Shown here piece by piece: positions 1 to 8,346 of a DNA stretch of 12,731 bases. The position numbers were made by a program, and so were the translations under genes. Within the stretch, counting starts at the first letter, position 1. Each line of letters starts with the position of its first letter. Source of the DNA: Dichomitus squalens LYAD-421 SS1. Taxonomy: Eukaryota > Basidiomycota > Agaricomycetes > Polyporales > Polyporaceae. The notes below the pieces were generated by a model. It searched no databases, was not told where the DNA came from, and worked only from the letters and a program-made list of their open reading frames with translations. The stretch covers positions 75,444-88,174 of the forward strand of contig NW_006766901.1 of NCBI RefSeq assembly GCF_000275845.1, written 5' to 3'.

Positions 1-129
1 ACCCGCAACGTAGTCCCACAGCTTCGCCTCGTATAGGAGGTCCTCCATCTGGACCCTCCACGACGGCCAGTCCTCAACACCGGTGAGTGGCTCGATCCGT
101 ACGCGCGCGAGAAAAGCTTCGGTGGACAT
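1..129 (-). CDS. Ty1/copia gag, N-terminal 43 residues (runs off window)
   Basis: Read on the minus strand from an ATG at 129-127, the frame stays open to the window edge and gives 43 residues. It has the look of a copia-type capsid N-terminus: a hydrophobic start, then PLTGVEDWPSW, then RVQMEDLLYEAKLWDYVAG. That matches the usual 'L-x-G-x-x-W-x-x-W-x-x-x-M-x-x-L-L-x-x-x-x-L-W-x-x-V' pattern of this family (established knowledge, recognised by eye). The ATG is supported by its place about 90 bp past the primer-binding site and 5' LTR. Gag would form the virus-like particle that packages the element RNA. The rest of gag-pol lies to the left, outside the window, so integrity is unknown. Confidence 0.8.
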   Translation of the reverse strand, partial: MSTEAFLARVRIEPLTGVEDWPSWRVQMEDLLYEAKLWDYVAG

Positions 130-219
130 GGTTGAGCAAGATTAGGTAAGCGAGAGAAGCAAGAAAGTTTCCAGATATAGCAGCAGTGGTGGCGTAGATC
201 GGTCGGTTAGAGCAGAGCA

Positions 220-231
220 GGGCTCATAACC
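220..231 (-). other. copia primer-binding site, half-tRNA type (initiator tRNA-Met anticodon arm)
   Basis: Directly next to the LTR the minus strand reads GGTTATGAGCCC, so the plus strand reads GGGCTCATAACC. The latter is the anticodon stem-loop of eukaryotic initiator tRNA-Met with its CAU anticodon. Drosophila copia and yeast Ty5 prime reverse transcription from an internal cut of this tRNA rather than from its 3' end. The position immediately after the LTR and the match over at least 12 bases support the same mechanism here. Confidence 0.75.
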
Positions 232-418
232 TGTAGAAGTTCGTGGGGAAAGAAGATGATTCTACAGCGGAGCCGCGGGAGTCTATATATACATGTACTA
301 CATAAAGACTATCGTAATGTAGATCCGAGACAGAAGGCGTAGTGGCGTTGGTGCCACCGTCAAGCGTTCGCAAAGCGTGCCCAAAGCAGTAAGGCAAGCA
401 CGTGACCATACTCCAACA
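232..418 (-). repeat. 5' LTR of the minus-strand copia element (187 bp)
   Basis: On the minus strand the segment begins TGTTGGAGTATGG and ends CTTCTACA, the TG...CA form typical of copia LTRs. The short length also fits copia. The inner end abuts the primer-binding site. A TATA-type run (TATATATA on both strands, about 283-292) lies some 130 bp in, and a CACGTG box lies near 400. Only one LTR is in the window, so the target duplication (which would start CCTCA at 419) cannot be tested. A 66-codon open frame across this LTR is incidental. Confidence 0.8.
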
Positions 419-446
419 CCTCACTCCGGCCCTCTCCCTTAATATT

Positions 447-650
447 CCCCCTTTACTCTATATGACCGGACCCTGAGTCCGACCCTGACCTTTTCCCTTT
501 TCGGTTACATTACTTTACCCTGACCCAGACCCCGACCCTTGTCACGCCCCTTTCCCTTTTCAGTTACATTACCCGACCCTGACCTAGACTTAGGACCCTG
601 TCCCGCCTCTATCCCCTTTCGGTTATATCACAGGACCCTGACCTAGGTCA
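447..650 (+). repeat. Imperfect 59-bp tandem repeats, CCCTGACC-rich
   Basis: The motif CCCTTTTCGGTTACATTA recurs in variants with its GTTA core at 504, 563 and 622, exactly 59 bp apart each time. Each unit also carries one or more copies of ACCCTGACC or GACCCTG. A more degraded copy precedes them (CCCTTTACTCTATATGACC near 449). Arrays of this kind are common in U3 regions of fungal LTRs, where they may bind activators. That role is not shown here. Confidence 0.7.
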
Positions 651-760
651 TGTACTATACTGGGCCTAGCCTCGACCAGACGTGTTCCTTTACAGTCTCC
701 TCATACCTCCCCACTTTGGTTGGTTACCTTTCCCTTCCTAATACGGTCGGTACCCCATAG

Positions 761-769
761 TATATAAGG
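761..769 (+). promoter_or_regulatory. TATA box TATATAAGG of the left LTR-like region
   Basis: The sequence AGTATATAAGGA at 759-770 is identical to the core promoter of the gypsy LTRs (4635-4646 and 10942-10953) and of the right-edge LTR (12586-12597). A weak inverted repeat with one bulge (GGAGGCC and GGCTCC) follows within 40 bp. Confidence 0.5.
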
Positions 770-947
770 AGGCCTGTAGTCGGTAGAGGCTCCCCACTTC
801 TGTTCTCCTCTTTGTTACCTCCTGTATCCCTATATCCCTCAATCTAGGGACTTGCGCGATACTCTCTCCCCTGTGTGCTACACCGCGTACTTGGATAAGT
901 CTGCGTGATAAGTCTGGATAGACTTGTGTTAGTACTTCAGCGTAACA

Positions 948-2192
948 AATGGTTGATTCGCAGGTGATCGATTAATCTCTGATTAAATATCTCCCATGAT
1001 TGAAAGATCTGTGATAGAATGGTATTAATCTAGTAAGCCAAAATCCGATCACATTGAGCTCCCATTGTATTGAAACCTTTGGACCATGTGAAATATTATA
1101 TTAGAGTTCATTTGCTAATCAACCATTCAGTATACCCTCCGCATTCTGAATGATTTCTGCATGGATATACACTAGGTCTCTAACAAAACAATCTGAACAG
1201 TTCATCCGTGATTTACTGAGCTTCAAACAAGCAGTCACTAGTCCGCATATTTCTACCAGGTCTCGATTACTTCAGGCGGAGTTCATTCAGACAATAATTC
1301 ACATGGTTTTGGCATATTGAAGGGTCAAACCATCGTGATATGCCCACGGTGTAGCAAAGTGTTATGGTTGTGATAAGATACTTCATCCCTATCCGTGAAC
1401 GACTATGTACATGACTATAACATGTATGTCGGCCTATGCAACCTCTCGACGACCAGTGGCGCGCCGTTGAGCCCCAAGCTCAGGGACGTCACGTGATAAT
1501 TCAGGCACGTGCTTAAGGCTGTTCAAAAGTGGTGTTTAGTTGAACCGCACCATAGCTGTACAAAAATGGGAACCCCTCCTTCTGAAGCATCCTGTTACAT
1601 ATGGCGACCGTTCTCTGTGACAACCCAACACTTCCCGAACAGAAGCATGTGCTTTGAAGGACAAGGTGGCCAATACGGAGCTTAGTGACTTGTCACGTAT
1701 CACCTTGGTGATTCATAGCCTTGAGGCTAGCAAGGACGGCATGATAGTAGCCCTCTAGACGTGCCGGCATTAGCTCATTCGGAACCCACGTTAGACAGAT
1801 TTGGAGCAGTTTGATTGGCAGAATCTCAGGAGGAAGGCCATTTGGCACCATCTATACGCGCTACTGGGGCCCGCTTTCAAGGCAATCCCGACCGGAGAGC
1901 GTGGCGTTGCTCCGATAACAGGTGCCTTGTGACCCTAAAAGAAGTGATGAGCTGACCATCACAATCAGGGAGGTACTAGGTACCTGATTTGTGTGGGCTC
2001 ACGAGTACTGGAACAGGCATCCCGCCGATGGGCAGAATGTGAGCCGTTCACCAACAGCAAGCGCTGTTTTCTCAGCATTTTGATTCTTGCTAGGCGCTAT
2101 CTCGTGTAAGTGTCCCTCCACGTTAAACAGCCAGCCAGCTCTTTTTCATCGCAGTTTACCCTCTCGCAGTTTCCCCTCCACTGGTGGAAACC
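948..2192. other. Gene-free stretch upstream of the P450 pseudogene
   Basis: I see no protein, RNA gene or terminal repeat here that I can support. The first 500 bp are AT-richer than the rest. Two CACGTG boxes lie at 1490-1495 and 1506-1511, the kind of site bound by fungal bHLH factors, but nothing ties them to a gene. The only notable short frames are a 38-codon plus frame from 1568 and a 52-codon minus frame at 1693-1851 whose start (LPPEIL) faintly recalls an F-box. The right end should contain the 5' region of the P450 gene. Confidence 0.5.
2149..2178 (+). repeat. 15-bp tandem duplication in the P450 5' leader
   Basis: TCGCAGTTTACCCTC at 2149-2163 is followed at once by TCGCAGTTTCCCCTC at 2164-2178, with one mismatch. 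It sits 15 bp before the P450 ATG in a pyrimidine-rich tract, which is a common setting for fungal transcription starts. Confidence 0.6.
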
Positions 2193-3348
2193 ATGGCTGT
2201 TCTCCTGAACGATTTGCTCAAGTCCACGCTAGTGCTTGTCACCCTCGTTCCTGTGATTGGTTGGCGGCTCTCCGTAGCCTTTCGCCGCAAGTCTGATCCA
2301 GTCCCTTCCTGTACCAGTCAGTACTTTGAACCTTGCTTTGGATGTATTTATGAATGAACCAGGCCAAGCATACAGGAAATGGAAGAGCGAGCTGGGCTTG
2401 ACCTATCGCATCAAAGCTGCGTTTGGGGTGCGTTTTCTCATTCTTCCGTAACATTGACTGTGTTGGCTCAATGCTCAAGCAGGCAGGCAACATTGTAAGA
2501 ACACCATATTGGATAGCTGTCTCAAATCATCTCACTTTGCCAACAGCTCGTGTTGAGCGATCCGGTTTCAATTGCCTATATCCTACAGAAGAAGATATAT
2601 GACTATCGTAAGTGTCTCGTGGCCATTGCGCTGTATATCATCTTGATTCGCATTATAGATCACAGCAGGGTTGTGCACCCCCGTGTGGCTCGCCTTCTAG
2701 GAAAGGGCCTTGGCTGGGTGGAGGGCGAGGCTGAGCACAAGCGGATGCGCCGGCTAGTCAGCCTGTCTTTGTCGTGCGTCCTCGTTAGTCACCGCAGCCA
2801 CGAGTGGCAAATTACTTCACTCCTAGACCTGAGAATGTGAAGGCCCATGTCGAGCCACGTGAGAGTTGCCGCACTGGAGGTCGTAGACCAATTCATTAGC
2901 CATGTGCAGTCCGGAGCGGAGAAGCCTGTCAACATCCTCGACTGGACGTCCAAGGCAACGTATGTATTAGTCGGCGTCAGCAATCACATAAACTAACGTT
3001 CTACTACCAGACTCAACGTTATAGGACGCGTTGTAAGCATCGGCGTGAGCCTTGCAGTCAACGTCTTTACTCAGCAATCCTTCAGGCGTTTCTACATGAC
3101 TTCCAAGCCGGGAATAGTCCTGAAGCCAAGCAGATCTTAGGCGGGAGACGTCGCGGTGTCTCTCGTGCCGCTAAATACGCTGGTTTCTTGATGTGACTTC
3201 ACTTGCGGTTGGCTTCTCCGTATGCGACTCCACTGAATATCGGGATACCGATACGTACAGACTTGATGCTTCTCCGCCGCTTCCCATCTTGAACGATCTG
3301 CCTATTGCTGCCATTCAGTCCCAGGGCCTAGCAAAAGTCGCCATCAAG
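2193..3348 (+). pseudogene. Cytochrome P450 pseudogene, N-terminal part (exons 1-8)
   Basis: This is the 5' part of a fungal membrane-bound cytochrome P450 (haem monooxygenase of the ER). The ATG at 2193 has a good context (ACCATGG) and opens a hydrophobic anchor followed by RRK. Exons I can place: 2193-2427, 2483-2494, 2547-2607, 2659-2773, 2827-2959, 3011-3032, 3086-3192 and 3261-3348. All introns are 51-68 bp with GT...AG ends. Recognisable blocks are NEPGQAYRKWKSELGLTYRI, LSDPVSIAYILQKK, the helix-C motif GWVEGEAEHKRMRR, ILDWTSKATLNVIGRV, SPEAKQIL and LPIAAIQSQGLAKVAIK. A frameshift lies in exon 1 between about 2311 and 2352, and another in the CCC run at 2844-2846. No haem-binding cysteine is present because the 3' end is beyond the window. 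The gene continues at 11903, after the Tc1 insertion. The family assignment is firm. Clan and substrate are unknown. Confidence 0.85.
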
Positions 3349-3351
3349 GTA

Positions 3352-3398
3352 CAGTGACTGCCGAAAATAGTGCACCGGCGCTTCGTGCGACCGAAATC
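3352..3398 (+). repeat. Left terminal inverted repeat of the Tc1 element
   Basis: It starts CAGTGACTGCCGAAAATAG. The first 34 bases are the perfect reverse complement of 11816-11849. With three mismatches the match reaches about 47 bp and then fades. One mismatch is a CpG-to-TpG change (CTTCGTGCGA against CTTCGCGCGA). Confidence 0.93.
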
Positions 3399-3670
3399 CT
3401 GCTGTACCGCCGTATCTACAAAGTGTACCACTGAATAAATGCAGTTATATACATTCCTATGAGTCCCTTAGTATAGTGCTGGGATGATAAATATCAACTC
3501 CAATACAATGCTTACACAATTGGCCAGAAACATGTTTCAGCGCTAATTTGGTATGCGCTGGCACTGGGCACCGGCGCAACTCTTCTTCAACATCTTCGAC
3601 GACACGACCTCTAACGCTTATATCCTTTTAATACTCGCTTCACAAGATCCTTGTCTACACACCTGTTGCT

Positions 3671-4383
3671 ATGACAGTGTGTACCCCCAGCAAACGTGCT
3701 CGCATTTTGGCTTTCCGTGACCCCCGCTTTGGCAAGCCAAAGTCCTTCCGTGAAATCGGCTCTATCCTCGGCCTCAATGCTTCCACAGCCTCACGGAACT
3801 ACAAGATAGTCAAAAAGGCCCAGGACGTCTATTTTCACCCCCGAAAGCCTGGCCGCCCTCGCAGCCTCTCCCCCCGTGACCTTCGTCATGCCGAGATCCT
3901 CCTGGCAAGGGGTACGGCTCGTGATGCAAGTGATGTCCAGTGACAGCTGTTCCCCACCGTCAGCCCTTGCACTGTCCAGAGGAGTCTCTCTGAGATTGGC
4001 CTGCATGGACGAGCACGTCGGGAGAAGCCGTACCTTAGCCATTCAGTTGTGGCGCAGCGGAGAACCTGGGCGGAGGAGGCCAGCAAATGGGGCGATGCAG
4101 AGCGGTGCTTGGTCATCTACTCAGATGAGTCGGAATTCAATCTTTTTGGCTTGGATGGGAGGCAGTGGTGTCGGAGGAGAGATGGGGAGGCTTTTCTGGA
4201 CAGGAACATGAAGAAGACGGTCAAACATGGTGGAGGAAGTGTTATGGTGTGGGGGTGCATCACATCGCGTGGAGTCAGACGTCTTCACAGCATCAATGGC
4301 ATCATGGATGCAAAGAAGTACGTCGCTATTCTCGAGGAGTCCCTCTTGGGTACACTTCACGACCATCGCATCCCTCCCCGCTG
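3671..4383 (+). pseudogene. Tc1 transposase pseudogene, N-terminal part
   Basis: The ATG at 3671 begins the helix-turn-helix DNA-binding region (SFREIGSILGLNASTASRNY) and the basic linker KPGRPRSLS, a typical paired-like plus AT-hook-like layout. A TGA at 3941-3943 breaks the frame, probably from CGA. The same frame then runs on without a shift through LSHSVVAQRRTWAEEA to the catalytic core. The first catalytic Asp is in VIYSDESEFNLFG (codon 4124-4126), followed by VKHGGGSVMVWGC. The frame is cut at codon position two of a Cys codon by the gypsy element. The C-terminal part is at 11268-11583. Both parts join in phase across one copy of CGCTG to about 342 codons, the usual Tc1 length. The enzyme would cut and paste the element through its DDE active site, but is not functional as it stands. 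Confidence 0.9.
4379..4383 (+). repeat. Target-site duplication CGCTG of the gypsy element (left copy)
   Basis: CGCTG sits directly before the 5' LTR and again at 11263-11267 directly after the 3' LTR. The 5-bp length is what Ty3/gypsy integrases produce. Deleting the element with one copy restores the transposase frame, which confirms both borders to the base. Confidence 0.95.
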
Positions 4384-4636
4384 TGTCACGGACGTTGGAC
4401 AGACGCCCCTTTTTACCGCCCATTCCCCTCCCCTTGACGCCCACCTTCCATTTTCGGACCATTTCCTTTCTTAGCCCCTCCCAGTTTGGACACTGTAGAT
4501 ACGTTCCCACACCCGCATGCTACGTTCCCGTGATCGCCATGCCCTTGCCTTTTCTTTCTCGCCCTTTGTTCTCTCTTTGTCATCTTCACTGCCTCGCTCT
4601 CGCGCCTTGTCCTTGGTTGCTAAGCAGCTCCTCTAG

Positions 4637-4700
4637 TATATAAGGACCCCCTTAGGCGCTCCCTAGTCCCCATCTCGACCTCTTGGTCATTGGGACTAGG
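4637..4700 (+). promoter_or_regulatory. Gypsy LTR core promoter: TATA box and downstream inverted repeat
   Basis: TATATAA lies at 4637-4643. Twenty-five bases after the start of the TATA box begins a perfect 9-bp inverted repeat, CCTAGTCCC (4662-4670) and GGGACTAGG (4692-4700), with a 21-base loop. The stretch ATCTCGACCT (4672-4681) is complementary to the primer-binding site, so in a self-priming model the RNA would start close to 4672, 35 bp past TATA. The same arrangement recurs in the 3' LTR, offset by 6,307 bp. Confidence 0.65.
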
Positions 4701-4784
4701 TGAGTGACCATAGTTTTGTACTTCCCTTCAAGTACTAATGTATAACTTGGTCATTGGGACTAATCTGTCGCTGTCTGCGTGAAG
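4700..4784 (+). other. Candidate leader intron inside the gypsy LTR
   Basis: GTGAGT at 4700-4705 is a strong 5' splice site. TACTAAT at about 4732-4738 and ACTAATC at about 4759-4765 are good branch sites. The first AG after them is at 4783-4784, about 20 bases past the second one and after a mixed pyrimidine stretch. The resulting 85-nt intron is somewhat longer than the 48-68 nt of the P450 introns nearby. Splicing here is an inference from consensus sites only. Confidence 0.35.
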
Positions 4785-4957
4785 ACTAGCTTTCGTAGGT
4801 CTCGTGCCTTCGTGCCGACCTCCGCTCTGCCCTCGTCGAGTTTTCTGTCACGTTTATCCCTCTCCCTCTCTCTTTTCCCTTTCGGCTCCTTGCCGCTCGC
4901 CCACGGGGTCATCGCCGAACGTCGACCCGAGTCCACGCGCCTAGTCGCCGCGACATT

Positions 4958-4967
4958 AGGTCGAGAT
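4958..4967 (+). other. Primer-binding site of the gypsy element, Tf1-like self-priming type
   Basis: Two bases after the 5' LTR stands AGGTCGAGAT. It is the exact reverse complement of ATCTCGACCT at 4672-4681, near the expected RNA start. I see no match to a tRNA 3' end (no TGG start). In Tf1 and related fungal elements the RNA's own 5' end folds back on the PBS and primes minus-strand synthesis. Ten paired bases in the right places support that here. Confidence 0.6.
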
Positions 4968-5056
4968 CTCTCCCCCGGTGCTGACGCTCTGAACAAGAGT
5001 GTCCCCGCCGCCGCTACATTGTCTCCCCCACCCTGGACTGCACCGGCAGACTTCAC

Positions 5057-6560
5057 GTGTGGGACACAGAAGACCAAGACTACTGTCACCGACGGAAGGA
5101 CCCAGATGACGGACTCTGGTACTGGGAACCGTGTGAGCAACACCCCTGCCTAAACCGTCATCACCGCCCTGCTCGAATCAACTGGAACGCCTTTATGGAC
5201 GAATTCATCCCCATTCCTGACTCCCCCGTTGCTGAGTCGCCCACGACTCGATCCCCCATCCCCGGTACTCCGACTGACGAGCTCGAAGTAGCGCTACTCA
5301 TCGCGCTTCCCCCATCCCCTACCCTCCCCCCAACTTGCCCACCATCCGCTCCGCCCATCATGGGACAACAAGGCGGACAACCGCAGGTGACAGGCCCCGC
5401 CAACAACCCCCAGCAGGCCCAACTGGGCACCCAGACGGCAACACAACCCCCGGACCCCATGACGGTACTACTCCAATCGATGACCTCCTCACTCAGTCCA
5501 TGGCGCAGCTCACCAACTCGACCACTGGGGCCAACAGCCTGAAGGCGGTTCAGAAGCCCTCTCCCTTCAAAGGCGAACAGGGGGGCGAAGCACGACGCTT
5601 CCTGGCCGCGTTCACTCTCTGGGCCATGTCCCAAGGATCAACACTCAACCACGTGGATGCCACAGGCAACGCAATCAGCGCGCGCGTGACGACCAGTGGA
5701 TTCGGGCAGTCCTCTCCTTCATGCAGGACAGTGCGGCTCTCTGGGCCACTCCGGTGATGGAGGAGATCGTGCAGGGCACCACCCCGTTCAAAGGCTTGTG
5801 GACGGAGTTCCGCACCCAGTTTAAGGCCTGATTCGAGACAGTCGACGAGGTGGTCGATGCGAAGGAACACCTCTGTACGTTGTGGCAAGGCTCCATGACT
5901 GTTCTGGAGTACACCGCCCGGTTCAACGAGCTCTCCACCCGCACGGGTTACTCCAAGGCCGACCTCCGCAACCGCTTCTATGAGCACCTTGCGGACTCCA
6001 TCAAGGACGAGTTGGTACACACGGCAAGGCCCATCGCTTCTCTGGAGGACCTCATCACCGTCTTCTCCGACATCGACGTCCGTGTCCGCCAACGCCGTGC
6101 CGAATGGGATCGTCAGCGCGGACGCACCACCACCACCACCACCGCGGCCAAGCCGGCTGTTCCGCTGCATACCACCCCCTTCACGCCGCCTGCCCGAGAC
6201 CCGAACGCAATGGACATTGACGCGACCCGTACGCGCAAAGAGTTCAACCGCCTCATGCGCGGCAAGTGCTATGGTTGCGGGTCTACGGCGCACGTCAAGA
6301 AGGACGGTGGCCACGACAGGGACATCTGCAACTACTGCCGCCGCGTAGGGCACTGCGAGACGGTGTGCATGGACAAGTTCCTGAAGAAGCCCCGCTCGCA
6401 GAAGCTCGCCGCCACGGAAGAGGGACCTGAGGAGCCCCAAGTTGCAGCGTCGACGTCAACGTCTGCAGATGATGGAGCAACCAACGCCCTCATCGCGCAG
6501 CTCATGGAGCAGCAGAAGGCCCTCACTGACCAGCTTGCCTCCCTGCAGAAGTCTTTTTAG
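5057..6560 (+). pseudogene. Gypsy gag pseudogene (capsid and nucleocapsid)
   Basis: Gag is spread over three frames. Part one (5057 to about 5480) begins with WDTEDQDYCHRRKDPDDGLW, a motif I recognise from basidiomycete gypsy Gag, followed by a proline-rich linker. Its frame is open from 4985 but has no ATG before 5195, so the true start is uncertain. A one-base shift near 5480 leads to SLKAVQKPSPFKGEQG and the capsid helix region. A two-base slip in the CGCGCGCG run near 5680-5687 leads to the last frame (DDQWIRAVLSFMQD), which has a TGA at 5829-5831, probably from CGA. The C-terminal part has zinc knuckles at about 6267-6368: CYGCGSTAH..., where the last Cys is not in the standard place, and CNYCRRVGHCETVC, a regular CX2CX4HX4C. 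It ends at TAG 6558-6560. Gag would form the particle and bind RNA. Confidence 0.88.
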
Positions 6561-8346
6561 AGCGGGCGCGTGCGAAAGCTGCTGCAGCGGTGCCCTCCAG
6601 TACGACTACGGACTCTTCGCCTCCCCAGATCCCTGACCCCTGCCTGTACGATAGCATTAGTTCGTGTATCATCCCCGAATTAAATCCATCTAGCTCGCAT
6701 TTCCGCATCAGTGTGCTACTTAAGGGCAGAAACCGTAGTGTACGTTCCGCAGCTATGATAGACAGTGGGGCGACGGCCCTTTTCATCAGCCACCGTTTCG
6801 TAAAGAAGAACAACGTCTATTTACATAGGCTAGCTAGAGACATTCCCCTCTACAACATTGATGGCTCCAAGAACAGCGCGGGCAGCATCTCCCATTACAT
6901 TAGATTACAAGTACTTATGGGCGACTACACGGAATGGCTCGAGTTCTTAGTTACAGACCTGGGCCCCGAAGACGTCGTATTAGGCTTACCTTGGCTTCGT
7001 AGGGTCAACCCGGACATCAACTGGCAGGAAGGCACCATGGAGGTTGGTGCGGAGGAAACGGAGGCCGAGGCGGAATGGAAACCTGGTATTGAGCGGATCG
7101 CCGCCAACCGGGTGCAGCGAAGAAAGTGGTGGAAGACCAAGGTCCTGGAGGACACGACCGAGGAGCTGTGGTGCGCCGCCGGGTACACCTACTCCATGGA
7201 ACTCGCACAGAAGGCCAACCAGGACAAGCCCAAACGCACGTTCGAGGAGATCGTCCCGGAAGAGTACCGACAGTACTCAAAGGTCTTCTCTGAGACCAAA
7301 TCGGAGCGCCTTCCAGAGCACAAGCCGTACGACCATGCCATTGACCTCAAACCTGACGCCCCAGAAACTCTACGCTCCAAGGCCTACCCGATGTCGCCTA
7401 ACGAGCAAGAGGAGGTCGATCGGTTCCTCGAGGAAAACCTTCGAAAAGGCTACATCGTCCCCTCCAAGTCCCCGATGGTGTCCCCGGTCTTCTTCGTGAA
7501 GAAGAAGGATGGCAAGCTCCATCTAGTCCAGGACTACCGCAAGCTCAACGAGATCACAGTAAAGAACCGGTACCCTCTCCCCCTCGCGTCGGACATCATC
7601 AGTCGCCTGCGCCAAGCCAAGTACTTCACCAAGTTTGACGTCCGTTGGGGCTACCACAACGTCTGCATCAAGGAGTGCGACGAGTGGAAGGCCGCGTTTA
7701 CAGTCCACGATCGAGGCCTATTCGAACCGCGAGTCATGCTGTTCGGACTCACCAACTCCCCCGCTACATTCCAAGCCTTGATGAACTCAATCTTCGCTGA
7801 TCTGATCACCGCAGGAAAGGTTGCTGTCTACCTCGATGACATCCTCATCTTCAGCACCACCCTCGAAGAGCATCGCGCCGTAACCCACGAGGTGCTGAAA
7901 CGACTCCAGGAACACGACCTCTACCTGCGACCGGAGAAGTGCGAGTTTGAGAAGACGGAGGTAGAGTACCTCAGCCTCATCATCCGCGAAGGCGAGGTGG
8001 CCATGGACCCGGTCAAAGTCAAGGCCGTCACAGCGTGGCCAGCCCCCAAGAACCTGCGCGACCTGCGCGGCTTCCTAGGGTTTGCCAACTTCTACCGTCG
8101 ATTCATCCGGGACTTCTCCAAGCTCGTGAGACCGCTCAACAACCTGATCAAGAAGGACGTCCCCTGGACTTGGGGAACCGCGCAGCGACTGGCCTTCCAA
8201 GCCCTCAAGGACGCGTTTATGAGCGAGCCCGTGCTGGTCTCTTGGGACCCGGCTCGGCCCACGCGGATCGAGGTGGACGCTTCTGGCTTCGCGACCGGAG
8301 GAGTGCTGCTGCAGAAGCTGGACAACGACCTCTGGCACCCGGTGGC
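6530..8346 (+). pseudogene. Gypsy pol, part 1: protease, reverse transcriptase, start of RNase H
   Basis: This frame lies -1 to gag and probably follows it by frameshift. A stand-alone start would need GTG at 6590. The aspartic protease has IDSGATALFIS (Asp at 6761), with VLGLPWLRRVNPDINW further on. Reverse transcriptase runs from about 7380. It has LVQDYRKLNEITVKNRYPLP, FDVRWGYHNV (catalytic Asp at 7637) and YLDDILIFS (the two Asp at 7835-7840), then the thumb block GFLGFANFYRRFIRDFSKL. RNase H begins with EVDASGFATGGVLLQ (first catalytic Asp at 8276) and is cut after HPVA by an inserted solo LTR. Within this part all catalytic residues stand and no stop occurs. The frame resumes at 8912 in the same phase. 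The polyprotein would copy element RNA into DNA inside the particle. Confidence 0.92.
6554..6560 (+). promoter_or_regulatory. Candidate -1 ribosomal frameshift site at the gag stop
   Basis: Gag ends TCT TTT TAG. Pol is in the -1 frame, is open from 6530, and has no ATG near its start. Slipping back one base on the TTTTT run (6554-6558) turns the stop into TTA and enters pol. The overlap of both open frames is only about 30 bases, which pins any shift to this site. No downstream pseudoknot was worked out. Confidence 0.5.

Larger units (their letters stand above)
419..947 (+). repeat. LTR-like promoter region of a second, unidentified retroelement (left part missing)
   Basis: No protein is encoded here. 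The stretch is pyrimidine-rich with imperfect 59-bp repeats, then a TATA box in AGTATATAAGGA (the same 12 bases as in two other LTRs of the window), then a leader-like region with a doubled GATAAGTCTG (894-903 and 907-916). It ends in GCGTAACA at 947, an acceptable LTR terminus. I could not find a convincing TG start: TGTCACG at 540 is possible, or the copia insertion at 418/419 may have removed or displaced it. No target duplication is visible. The LTR identity is therefore an inference from promoter layout. A host promoter is the alternative. Confidence 0.4.
4384..4955 (+). repeat. 5' LTR of the gypsy element (572 bp)
   Basis: It runs from TGTCACGGACGTTGG to CGCCGCGACA, so the ends are the inverted TGTC...GACA. 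It matches 10691-11262 base for base except at nine sites (5' LTR positions 4415, 4455, 4478, 4629, 4634, 4730, 4823, 4835 and 4911), with no indels. It holds a TATA box, a 9-bp inverted repeat and a 17-bp direct repeat (CTTGGTCATTGGGACTA at 4682-4698 and 4746-4762). Long open frames across it in several phases are chance, since they have no protein-family features and recur in the other LTR. Confidence 0.96.

Noticed and set aside
1693..1851. Minus-strand 52-codon frame starting with an F-box-like LPPEIL
   Set aside because: Too short, no second half of an F-box, and no exon I could join to it. The likeness could be chance.
4760..5143. Open frames over 120 codons on both strands across the LTR end
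   Set aside because: They lie mostly inside the LTR and recur in the 3' LTR at 11067-11358. They are Ser/Leu/Arg-rich and have no family features, so I take them as chance frames.
5550..6440. A 296-codon open frame on the minus strand
   Set aside because: It is antisense to gag, which has zinc knuckles and family motifs on the plus strand. Its protein is low-complexity (Gly, Arg, Val) with no recognisable domain.
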